The notes below the pieces were generated by a model. It made no database searches and was not told the DNA's origin. It saw only the letters and a list, made by a program, of their open reading frames with translations. Position numbers and translations under genes: made by a program. From an uncultured Prevotella sp. (GTDB lineage Bacteria; Bacteroidota; Bacteroidia; Bacteroidales; Bacteroidaceae), in assembly GCA_900546605.1 (NCBI GenBank), contig URDV01000061.1, positions 1-10,289 of the forward strand: a DNA stretch of 10,289 bases, read 5' to 3'. How positions within the stretch are numbered: position 1 is the first letter of the stretch; every line of letters begins with the position of its first letter. This document shows positions 1 to 7,046 of this stretch, piece by piece.

Positions 1-3
1 ACC

Positions 4-54
4 TGTTAACCCGTTAACTTGTCAACTTGTTTACTAATTCCGCCAACGCGTTAA
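4..54. repeat. Single copy of the intergenic repeat seen at 6911-6961
   Basis: The 51 bases match 6911-6961 in the same orientation with two adjacent mismatches (positions 12-13 against 6919-6920). The copy begins with TGTTAACC, contains AACTTGTCAACTTGT and ends with CCGCCAACGCGTTAA. It lies about 80 bases past the secA stop. The other copy lies past the HA gene stop, so both follow gene 3' ends in the same sense. The window edge may cut off a partner arm. Confidence 0.8.
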
Positions 55-133
55 GTAACTAATTTTGAATACCTACTTATATGTGCTACGTGAGCGAAAC
101 GCTAAGTTTCGTCATTAACTTTATAAGCCAACC

Positions 134-162
134 TTAAAGATTCTTGCCGTGGCAATCTTTAA
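134..162. repeat. Inverted repeat covering the secA stop codon
   Basis: TTAAAGATT (134-142) and AATCTTTAA (154-162) are perfect 9-base arms. The 11-base loop contains GCC and GGC, which could pair further. It spans the last codons and the stop of secA. No T-tract follows on the secA strand, so a classic terminator is not supported. A second small stem, CGAAAC/GTTTCG, lies at 95-111. Confidence 0.45.
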
Positions 163-3100
163 ACTTTTTGCCGCTACCACAAGGACAAGGGTCGTTACGG
201 CCAGGGGCTTTTTCTTTTACAATAGGTTGATTAGCATGTTCACGTGTGTCGCGAGCTGCTGCGGCAGCAGCCTCAGGGTCACCAGCCTCGTCAAGTGTTT
301 CGTGCGTAGTGGTGAGGTGTTGCTGTGGTGTTGATTCCTCGGGAGCTGCTTGTTGCACCTCTTGTGGAGCTTGAACAGGTATCTGTCCACGCATCAAAGT
401 AGCAACAGTTTCGTTGTTAATGCGGTTTACCATCTTATCAAAGAGTTGAACGCTCTCGAGTTTAAACACGAGCAACGGATCCTTTTGTTCATAAGAGGCA
501 TTCTGCACAGATTTTTTCAAGTCATCAAGTTCGCGCAGATTTTCCTTCCAAGCATCATCAATGTTATGCAAAATGATGGCCTTTTCAAAATCTTTTACAA
601 CCTCCTTCGACTCGGTTTCGTAAGCCAACTTCAAGTTGGTGCGTATGTTGTACATCAACTTACCATCAGTAATAGGCACGAGAATGTTTTCATACATGTC
701 ACCTTGATTTTCGTACACTTGCTTAATAACAGGCATTGCAACCTCAGCCATGCGGTCGGTTTTGCGTTTGAAAGTAGCCATCGCTGCCTCAAATGCCTTT
801 TCATACAAGTCATCGCGCTTCATGCCATCAAATTCAGCCTCAGAGAAGGGAACCTCCATGGCAAAAATTTCGATAAAGCCTTCGCGACATCCTTCGTAGT
901 CATTCTTTTCGATGATGTTGATTACGCGGTCCCAAATCATGTTGGCAATGTCCATGCCTACACGTTCGCCCATCAAGGCATGACGACGCTTTTCATAAAT
1001 CACCGTACGTTGCTTGTTCATAACGTCATCATATTCAAGCAAACGCTTACGAATACCAAAGTTATTCTCTTCAACCTTACGTTGGGCACGCTCAATGCTG
1101 TTGTTAATCATTTTGGCTTCAATCATTTCGCCATCCTTAAAGCCCAACTTGTCCATAACACGTGCAATGCGTTCAGAGGCAAACAAACGCATCAAGTTGT
1201 CCTCAAGCGAAACAAAGAATACTGAAGAGCCAGGATCACCTTGACGTCCAGCACGACCACGTAACTGGCGATCAACACGACGACTTTCATGACGTTCGGT
1301 ACCAATAATGGCCAAACCACCAGCAGCCTTTACCTCGTCAGTAAGTTTAATATCCGTACCACGACCTGCCATATTGGTAGCTATGGTTACGGCACCCAGC
1401 ATACGTTCTTCTTCGTGTTTATTGCCATTTTCGTCAGTAAACACCACCTTACCCATTGTGCTTTGACCAGCCTTAGCTACAATGTCGGCCTCCTTTTGGT
1501 GCAACTTAGCGTTCAACACTTGATGAGGAATGCCACGTAACTGAAGCATACGGCTCAAGAGTTCGCTCACATCAACGTTGGTAGTACCCACCAACACGGG
1601 GCGACCTGCTAAACGCATCTTTTCAATTTCCTCAATAACGGCCTTATACTTTTCGCGTTTGGTTTTGTACACACGATCGTTCATGTCGATACGTGCTATA
1701 GGACGGTTGGTAGGAATTTCAACAACATCGAGTTTATAGATGTTCCAGAACTCACCAGCCTCTGTGCTGGCCGTACCTGTCATACCTGCCAACTTGTGAT
1801 ACATACGGAAGTAGTTCTGTAGCGTAATGGTGGCAAAGGTTTGTGTTGCGGCCTCAACCTTTACATGCTCTTTGGCCTCAACTGCTTGATGCAACCCATC
1901 GCTCCAACGACGGCCTTCCATAATACGGCCTGTTTGCTCGTCTACAATCTTTACTTGGCCGTCCATTACCACATATTCTTCATTTATGCGGAACATGGTG
2001 TAAGCCTTCAGCAATTGTAATATAGTGTGTACACGGTCGCTCTTGATAGCATAGTCTTGCAGGAGTTCATCCTTTTTAGCAACACGTTCTTCATCGCTCA
2101 GTGTGGTATCGGCCTCAAGTTCTGAAAGCAAAGAGGTGATGTCGGGCAATACAAACAACTGATCGTCGTGTACTTGATCGGCCAACCACTTGTTACCCTT
2201 ATCGGTTAAGTCAACACTGTGCATCTTCTCGTCTACCACAAAATAAAGTGGTTCAACGGCCTCGGGCATACGGCGGTTGTTGTTCTCCATGTAAATTTCC
2301 TCTGTTTTAAGCATACCTGCCTTGATGCCTGTTTCAGAGAGGAACTTAATCAACGGATTGTTTTTAGGCAGAGCCTTGTGGCTACGGAAGAGTTGCAAGA
2401 AACCTTCTTCCTCCTTCTTCTTATCGCCTGAGGCTATCATTTGTTTAGCCTCGGCCAAGAATTTGGTAGCTAACTTGCGTTGCACATCTACCAAGCGTTC
2501 AACCAATGGCTGATATTGCTCGTAGAGCTGATCATCGCCCTTAGGCACAGGACCTGAAATAATCAACGGAGTACGTGCATCATCAATCAACACAGAGTCA
2601 ACCTCATCGACAATGGCATAGTTGTGACGACGCTGCACCAAGTCTTTAGGACTCATGGCCATGTTGTCGCGCAAGTAGTCAAAGCCGAATTCATTGTTTG
2701 TACCAAAGGTTATATCGGCTTGATAAGCGCGTCTACGGCTTTCAGAGTTGGGTTGATGCTTATCAATGCAATCAACCGACAAGCCATGGAACATGTAGAG
2801 CGGCCCCATCCATTCAGAGTCACGCTTAGCCAAATAGTCGTTGACGGTTACTACATGTACGCCATTACCTGTTAAGGCATTCAAGAACACAGGTAGCGTA
2901 CCCACCAAAGTTTTACCTTCACCTGTTGCCATTTCGGCTATCTTACCTTGGTGCAATACGACACCACCAAATAGCTGTACATCGTAGTGTACCATGTTCC
3001 ATTTGGTGTCATTACCACCTGCCACCCAATGGTTTTGGTAAATAGCCTTGTCGCCTTCAATCTTTACAAAGTCGTGGCTGGTGGCCAATTCACGATCAAA

Positions 3101-3499
3101 GTCGGTAGCGGTAACCTCTATGGTTTCATTCTCAGCAAATCGACGTGCGGTGTCCTTTACAATGGCAAGCACTTCAGGCAGGGCATCATTTAAGGCGTCC
3201 TCCATTTTGTCAAGCACCTGTGTTTCGAGTTTATCGATTTGGGTAAATATAACCTCACGATCCTCAATAGGTGTTTCTTCAACCTTTGCCTTCAGTTCGT
3301 CAATTTTAGCTTTGATGTCATCAGCTGAATGCTGAATGGTGTGCTGCCACTCTTTTGTTTTAGCACGCAATGCATCATTGTCGAGTTGCTGAATAGCAGG
3401 ATAGGCGGCCTTGATTTTTTCAACCCATGGCTGAATGAGTTTCATGTCGCGGCTTGACTTATTGCCGAATAATTTGCTGAGTATTTTGTTTATATCCAT
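134..3499 (-). CDS. secA: Protein translocase subunit SecA
   Basis: SecA is the ATPase motor that pushes preproteins through SecYEG. The 1121-residue product shows Walker A GEGKT at residues 193-197, DEVD (Walker B) at 298-301, then LIDDARTPLIISGP, AGMTGTA near 571-577, NMAGRGTDIKL, and ERHESRRVDRQLRGRAGRQGD, the helicase motif VI region. The C-terminal zinc motif has C1105, C1107, C1116 and H1117. It is about 220 residues longer than E. coli SecA (901). The extra length lies in an acidic/lysine-rich stretch before Walker A (about 50-165) and around 325-500 between the two ATPase halves, as expected for Bacteroidota SecA. The ATG at 3499 gives the expected N-terminus (MDINKILSKLFG). The stop is TAA. 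It lies 176 bases after the phosphatase-like gene with no clear promoter between them. Both ends look intact, so identification is very secure. Confidence 0.98.
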   Translation of the reverse strand: MDINKILSKLFGNKSSRDMKLIQPWVEKIKAAYPAIQQLDNDALRAKTKEWQHTIQHSADDIKAKIDELKAKVEETPIEDREVIFTQIDKLETQVLDKMEDALNDALPEVLAIVKDTARRFAENETIEVTATDFDRELATSHDFVKIEGDKAIYQNHWVAGGNDTKWNMVHYDVQLFGGVVLHQGKIAEMATGEGKTLVGTLPVFLNALTGNGVHVVTVNDYLAKRDSEWMGPLYMFHGLSVDCIDKHQPNSESRRRAYQADITFGTNNEFGFDYLRDNMAMSPKDLVQRRHNYAIVDEVDSVLIDDARTPLIISGPVPKGDDQLYEQYQPLVERLVDVQRKLATKFLAEAKQMIASGDKKKEEEGFLQLFRSHKALPKNNPLIKFLSETGIKAGMLKTEEIYMENNNRRMPEAVEPLYFVVDEKMHSVDLTDKGNKWLADQVHDDQLFVLPDITSLLSELEADTTLSDEERVAKKDELLQDYAIKSDRVHTILQLLKAYTMFRINEEYVVMDGQVKIVDEQTGRIMEGRRWSDGLHQAVEAKEHVKVEAATQTFATITLQNYFRMYHKLAGMTGTASTEAGEFWNIYKLDVVEIPTNRPIARIDMNDRVYKTKREKYKAVIEEIEKMRLAGRPVLVGTTNVDVSELLSRMLQLRGIPHQVLNAKLHQKEADIVAKAGQSTMGKVVFTDENGNKHEEERMLGAVTIATNMAGRGTDIKLTDEVKAAGGLAIIGTERHESRRVDRQLRGRAGRQGDPGSSVFFVSLEDNLMRLFASERIARVMDKLGFKDGEMIEAKMINNSIERAQRKVEENNFGIRKRLLEYDDVMNKQRTVIYEKRRHALMGERVGMDIANMIWDRVINIIEKNDYEGCREGFIEIFAMEVPFSEAEFDGMKRDDLYEKAFEAAMATFKRKTDRMAEVAMPVIKQVYENQGDMYENILVPITDGKLMYNIRTNLKLAYETESKEVVKDFEKAIILHNIDDAWKENLRELDDLKKSVQNASYEQKDPLLVFKLESVQLFDKMVNRINNETVATLMRGQIPVQAPQEVQQAAPEESTPQQHLTTTHETLDEAGDPEAAAAAARDTREHANQPIVKEKAPGRNDPCPCGSGKKFKDCHGKNL

Positions 3500-3675
3500 A
3501 ATATGTGGAATACTTATGTGCGTTCATGTTCATGTGTAACTTATATTTGAGCATACACATGCTTTAGTACACACTATAAGTTTATTTATTTGCTATTAAT
3601 ATTTTATTGAAAAGTAAAAAAAGAAGAACTTGGTAGCACCCCATCAATTGCATACGCACTAACGGCGATGCCCTA

Positions 3676-5295
3676 TCAAAATAAGGATGCTGCACTGCAT
3701 GCATTAGGAGCTCTTATGCGCATAGCCTTTGACAATGTCGGGGCTACGTAGTCTATGGTGACAGGAGTTGCTACCGTGTCGGCTTTAAAACCTTCACCTA
3801 AAAATATAATAGGAAATGATATATACGATTCACGTACCAGTTGATTGTCATGGGTGAGCGAGTTAACATAATGCCAACCTGGAGCCACCTCAATCATGAT
3901 GTCGCCTGAATAACGAGCATTGTAAGCCCCACGCATACGACTTATGCCTGGTGTCCAAGCTCCTTGTAACAAGCGCGATGAAGTGTAAACATCCTTCACT
4001 CCCGTTAGTTGCAACAAAAAGTCTTGTGCACGTTCAAGCATCTCGGCCAAGTTGATTTGCTTTTGCTCAACCAACTTATGATTCAAGTATATTTGTGTAC
4101 CAAAACTTGAGTCAACATATTGCCCTTGTCCGTAAACGGCTACAAAGTACATGTTGAGTAAACCTGCAGCACGCTGCACATCAAATGTGCCTGTAGGTAT
4201 GCGATATTTTGATAAGTCGTTATTTTCTTCATCAGCATACCCCGTTGATGTGAGCACAAACAAGGCTCTGCCGCGCCCCACTTTGTGTTCAACCGACTGT
4301 ATGAGTTGTGCCAAAGCTTGATCAAGACGCACATAAGTGTCTTGCAACTCCATGGGGTTTTCATTCACCGTGTGGTGATTGATGTTGCCAGCATAAAAAG
4401 TCAGAGCTAAATAATCTGTCACATCATCAGCCCCCATCATGGAACCCGTGAGGCATTGTGTTGCGGCACGTGCGACCTCAGCATTTACAAGTCCGCTCGT
4501 TTTGAATGAAGCGAAACGTGCATCACCTGAGAACTTGTGTGCAAATGGGCGCTTCATACCTCCCGAAAGGAAGTACGAGAAGTTACCCACCAAGTCGTTG
4601 GTTGGTTTCCATATGGTTGACTTCAACTTTTCGTTCAGTCCACCATTGCTATTTAACACAGCTGCCCATGTGGGCAACGACTGGGCATAATAAGAAGATG
4701 TACACCATTGTCCTGTTCGGTCGTCTATCCATACCGCACCATCAGCAGCATGACCAGCGCTCAGCACAGCTGCATCACGATAAGGTGCTATGGCATAAAC
4801 CAAAGCCTTACCCTCAGTAGCCACCTTTAGCTCATCACCTATGGTCGACACACCTAAGTAGGAAGGCGAAGTGGCATCAGCTGTTTGCACCCCTGCATAC
4901 TTAGCATCATCAACACAAAACACGGGGCGCAAAGTTTCGCGATTGAGCCATTTCATGCCCACAATGCCATGATTATAAGGTGTGGTACCCGTAGCAAGTG
5001 TGGCCACGGCCGATGCCCTGTCAGGATGGTAATGTGGATACTCTGCTTGTGTGTAAACGCGCCCTTCGTGCAACAAGCGCACAAAGCCCTCTTGCCCATA
5101 AAGAGGCATGAAGGCGTTAAGGTAGTCAGAACGTAACTGATCTACCAATATGTTTACCACCACACGTGGCACACCCGTTCCTGCAGCCTTTGCATCGGGA
5201 GCCGACAACACGGTCATTGCTGTAAGCAACGACACAAGTAGCGGCAAACGCATAGCTGCTGAACGTTGTGATTGTATGTGATGATTATGTTTCAT
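3676..5295 (-). CDS. PafA-like alkaline phosphatase superfamily protein, probably catalytically degenerate, exported
   Basis: This 539-residue protein has a basic N-terminus, a hydrophobic stretch (about 17-31) and a likely signal-peptidase site near 38, so it should be periplasmic. The fold signature is clear: VNILVDQLRSDYL (47-59), ATGTTPYNHGIVG (101-113), SAGHAADGAVWIDD (179-192), QDTYVRLDQALAQ (318-330). Aligned by eye to remembered Elizabethkingia PafA, the metal ligands Asp38, His309 and His486 appear kept (D52, H308, H482). The nucleophile Thr79 falls on R93, Asn100 on M114, Lys162/Arg164 on Y172/D174, Asp305 on N304, and Asp352/His353 on T351/G352. Ordinary phosphatase activity is therefore unlikely, and a binding or structural role is an inference. 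The stop is TGA followed at once by in-frame TAG. It begins 38 bases after the Lnb-like gene and is probably co-transcribed with it. M15 is a possible alternative start. Confidence 0.85.
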   Translation of the reverse strand: MKHNHHIQSQRSAAMRLPLLVSLLTAMTVLSAPDAKAAGTGVPRVVVNILVDQLRSDYLNAFMPLYGQEGFVRLLHEGRVYTQAEYPHYHPDRASAVATLATGTTPYNHGIVGMKWLNRETLRPVFCVDDAKYAGVQTADATSPSYLGVSTIGDELKVATEGKALVYAIAPYRDAAVLSAGHAADGAVWIDDRTGQWCTSSYYAQSLPTWAAVLNSNGGLNEKLKSTIWKPTNDLVGNFSYFLSGGMKRPFAHKFSGDARFASFKTSGLVNAEVARAATQCLTGSMMGADDVTDYLALTFYAGNINHHTVNENPMELQDTYVRLDQALAQLIQSVEHKVGRGRALFVLTSTGYADEENNDLSKYRIPTGTFDVQRAAGLLNMYFVAVYGQGQYVDSSFGTQIYLNHKLVEQKQINLAEMLERAQDFLLQLTGVKDVYTSSRLLQGAWTPGISRMRGAYNARYSGDIMIEVAPGWHYVNSLTHDNQLVRESYISFPIIFLGEGFKADTVATPVTIDYVAPTLSKAMRIRAPNACSAASLF

Positions 5296-5333
5296 TTATA
5301 TGATTTTAATGAATGCTGTGATTAGATGCCAAG

Positions 5334-6560
5334 CTACTTAATCACGGCTTTTTGGCTACCTCTTAAAAGGTAGAAGTGCGTAAACATACGTATCATGAGG
5401 ATAGTTATCATGAAGTAAACCTCATGAGGATACTGCTGCAAGCCAGTCACACCCACCAATAAGGCTAATATGAGTAAAACTATTTCAACTCCTGCCACCC
5501 AGCTGCGCTTGTGCTGACTGGCGGCCTTCATGTACCAAGGGAATAGCACCAAGGGCAACGGGTTAAACATAGTGATAAGCCAATTGCTGCCCACTGCAGG
5601 GTGTGCTGAAAAGAAGAACAAGAAGCTAATAATACAACCTGTTAAACCTTGAGCCACAAGTAGCAACACATCATATTGCCAATAGTTTTTCTTCTTAAAC
5701 CACTCTACTGCACCTAATATAATGGTGAACACAAGTAATAGGGCAAAAGCCATTGTGGGCGATAGGGGAAAAGCCTTTTCATACATATCCACCCCTATTT
5801 GTGCAGGCAATAGTGTTACAACATGCGACACCAAATGGCGTTGTCGACCATTATTGTCAACTATCATTGCTTTTTCAGCAAAGCGTTCAGCATAAATTGG
5901 AGCAAATGATTGCAGGGTTACATTAGCAGGGTTATCGGCTTCGGCACCCAATAATAAGTCTTGTCCTAACTTATTCCATGGACTACAAGCTGAGAACTCA
6001 TCAACTATGTTGCGCAATGTTTTATGCTCATCGACTTGAGGCCAAATCACCTTACCATCCACACACTCCTCCACTTTACGCAAAGCGCGTGTCACACAAT
6101 TGTCGTAAAAGAAGTTGTAACGATAGGTTGCATTCTCAGGTTCCAAGTTTTTAGCCAACGCATCCATTAATCGTCGGGCTTCATTGGGTGTTAAGTTAAG
6201 TACCTGCTCATCTATGCCACGTCCTTCACGCACATATGCATCGTAAAAGAGGGTATAAGGCACCACTCCTAACTCATAGTCAGTTTGCCCCAACATAAAG
6301 CGCCACATAAAATGGGGCTGATGAAAGGTAAATGTGCCATAGTTAAACACCCAATCACTTTGTCGGGCACCTATTTCGCGTACACGCAATGCTGTATGTC
6401 CATAGAGTTCATACACCAATTCACCTGGGGTGCAAGTAAGCAAGCTCACTACCACTGAGTCATTAATAGCCTCATTATTTGTTTTTTTTGTAGTTTGCTG
6501 CCCAAAAGCCAACAAGGGCATTAAAAGCAGCACACCTATAATGTTAAGGAGTCGTTTCAT
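5334..6560 (-). CDS. DUF4105 / Lnb-type membrane protein, candidate lipoprotein N-acyltransferase
   Basis: This 408-residue protein has an N-terminal hydrophobic signal (residues 4-19, ending AFGQQ), a periplasmic domain of about 250 residues, and roughly five C-terminal membrane segments (about 268-285, 297-318, 326-343, 354-373, 380-398). The soluble part carries ELYGHTALRV with H55, FNYGTF near 72-77 and YNFFYDNCVTR with C155. These match the DUF4105 family, now called the Lnb N-terminal periplasmic domain after the Bacteroides lipoprotein N-acyltransferase. By analogy with other Cys/His acyl-transfer enzymes, H55 and C155 are the likely active pair (inference). Acyl transfer to the lipoprotein N-terminus would occur at the outer face of the inner membrane. 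Family membership is firm, while the exact reaction is less certain because paralogues exist. It is the first gene of the likely Lnb-PafA-like-SecA run and has its own promoter at 6620-6652. The leader holds A9 and codons 24-27 hold A8. Stop is TAG. Confidence 0.88.
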   Translation of the reverse strand: MKRLLNIIGVLLLMPLLAFGQQTTKKTNNEAINDSVVVSLLTCTPGELVYELYGHTALRVREIGARQSDWVFNYGTFTFHQPHFMWRFMLGQTDYELGVVPYTLFYDAYVREGRGIDEQVLNLTPNEARRLMDALAKNLEPENATYRYNFFYDNCVTRALRKVEECVDGKVIWPQVDEHKTLRNIVDEFSACSPWNKLGQDLLLGAEADNPANVTLQSFAPIYAERFAEKAMIVDNNGRQRHLVSHVVTLLPAQIGVDMYEKAFPLSPTMAFALLLVFTIILGAVEWFKKKNYWQYDVLLLVAQGLTGCIISFLFFFSAHPAVGSNWLITMFNPLPLVLFPWYMKAASQHKRSWVAGVEIVLLILALLVGVTGLQQYPHEVYFMITILMIRMFTHFYLLRGSQKAVIK

Positions 6561-6619
6561 TCGCCTTTTTTTTTAATGTGTGCAAGCTTAATGTTTTAAA
6601 GTTGCCCACTATTGCGTGG

Positions 6620-6652
6620 CAAAGGTACGAATTAATTGCTGAATGCACCGAA
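6620..6652 (-). promoter_or_regulatory. Predicted promoter of the Lnb-like gene and probably the genes after it
   Basis: The minus strand carries TACCTTTGCC at 6627-6618, the same -7 element as the DPP IV promoter. An imperfect -33 box TTCG (6652-6649) lies 21 bases upstream. Transcription would begin near 6613, giving a leader of about 50 bases to the ATG at 6560. The -7 match is strong and the -33 match is weak. Confidence 0.6.
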
Positions 6653-6664
6653 GACTATTTGTGT

Positions 6665-6705
6665 TTTTTCAGAACATGAATTTTTCAGAACTACTTTTTA
6701 AGAAC
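6665..6705. repeat. Three short direct repeats just upstream of the Lnb-like promoter
   Basis: TTTTTCAGAAC occurs exactly at 6665-6675 and 6681-6691, with a one-base variant TTTTTAAGAAC at 6695-6705. Start-to-start spacing is 16 and 14 bases. Relative to the predicted transcription start near 6613 they lie at about -52 to -92, where an activator would bind. No binding protein is identified. Confidence 0.55.
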
Positions 6706-6749
6706 TTTGATTTTAAAATAATGAAATCATCTCAACTATTGAATGTTTA

Positions 6750-6795
6750 AGGGCTGTTCTATAAATTCTGAAATGGAGTTTTATAGAACTACCCT
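6750..6795. repeat. Long hairpin-forming inverted repeat
   Basis: GTTCTATAAA (6756-6765) and TTTATAGAAC (6780-6789) form perfect 10-base arms around a 14-base loop. AGGG (6750-6753) and CCCT (6792-6795) extend the stem after a 2x2 mismatch. It could be a hairpin in RNA of either strand or the end of a mobile element. No T-tract follows directly, so it is not a standard terminator. Confidence 0.6.
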
Positions 6796-6878
6796 AATAT
6801 AACTCGTTGGCGGAATTTTGAGTTAAAGGGTTAACAAGTAAGCCTGTTTTACATTACTTATTATGTTAATTTCAGAAT
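6765..6878. repeat. Inverted pair ATTCTGAAAT / ATTTCAGAAT
   Basis: ATTCTGAAAT (6765-6774) is exactly complementary to ATTTCAGAAT (6869-6878), 94 bases apart. The pair overlaps the loop of the hairpin at 6750-6795 and spans the left arm of the REPIN-like element. It also shares the core TTCAGAA with the direct repeats at 6665-6705. In such AT-rich DNA a chance match is possible. Confidence 0.35.
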
Positions 6879-6961
6879 AGTAAAAAACTTAAGAATTGGG
6901 CAAAATCACTTGTTAACCTATTAACTTGTCAACTTGTTTACTAATTCCGCCAACGCGTTAA
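6801..6961. repeat. REPIN-like element: two inverted copies of an intergenic repeat
   Basis: The left arm (6803-6839) and right arm (6908-6957) are inverted copies. CGTTGGCGGAATT (6805-6817) pairs with AATTCCGCCAACG (6943-6955), and GGTTAACAAGT (6829-6839) with ACTTGTTAACC (6908-6918). The spacer between the two blocks is 11 bases on the left and 24 on the right, where an internal AACTTGT is doubled. A 68-base AT-rich centre separates the arms. The right arm recurs at 4-54. Paired inverted intergenic repeats plus a singlet resemble REPINs, but no RAYT transposase is in view. Confidence 0.65.
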
Positions 6962-7029
6962 TAGTACTCAACTGTATATGAGTATAGTACTCAACTGCAC
7001 ATGAGTATAGTACTCAACTGCACATGAGT
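6961..7029. repeat. Three 23-base tandem repeats, each with an internal dyad
   Basis: Units occupy 6961-6983, 6984-7006 and 7007-7029. Units 2 and 3 are identical and unit 1 differs at two bases (GTAT for GCAC). Each unit holds TACTCA, an 8-base spacer and TGAGTA, so the array gives three spaced 6-base dyads. It abuts the right arm of the REPIN-like element and lies just past the HA gene. It could be an array of protein-binding sites, an iteron-like set, or a simple variable-number repeat. Confidence 0.85.
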
Positions 7030-7044
7030 ATAATACTTATACTC
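7026..7044. repeat. Hairpin directly after the HA gene stop
   Basis: GAGTATAA (7026-7033) and TTATACTC (7037-7044) are perfect 8-base arms around a 3-base loop, two bases after the TGA of the HA gene. The hairpin overlaps the last base pairs of the tandem array. It is AT-rich with no T-tract on the minus strand, so it is at most a weak terminator or an RNA 3'-end stabiliser. Confidence 0.5.
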
Positions 7045-7046
7045 TT

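Larger units (their letters stand above)
6561..7046. other. Gene-free intergenic region rich in repeats
   Basis: I see no convincing gene on either strand in these 486 AT-rich bases. In order they hold the leader and promoter of the Lnb-like gene (to 6652), three direct repeats (6665-6705), a hairpin (6750-6795), the REPIN-like pair (6801-6961), three tandem repeats (6961-7029) and the post-HA hairpin (7026-7044). A small RNA cannot be excluded, but no promoter-terminator pair points to one. Confidence 0.6.

Noticed and set aside
350..1225. A long plus-strand open frame (291 codons) opposite secA.
   Set aside because: It lies wholly antisense to conserved SecA codons, and its composition looks like a shadow of that gene. 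The other plus-strand frames over secA, the PafA-like gene and dpp4 were dropped for the same reason.
3650..3671. A bulged 7-pair hairpin (GCAT-CGC / GCG-ATGC) just past the PafA-like stop as a terminator.
   Set aside because: The nearest T-tract on the minus strand is about 28 bases further on (3616-3622), too far for an intrinsic terminator. The stem is short and bulged.
3500..3675. A search for a secA promoter of the TTTG / TAnnTTTG type and for a riboswitch or SecM-like leader.
   Set aside because: No matching box pair was found on the minus strand, and no short leader frame or conserved RNA structure was recognisable in the 176 bases.
6961..7029. The tandem array as a CRISPR array.
   Set aside because: The units are contiguous with no unique spacers, and there are no cas genes.
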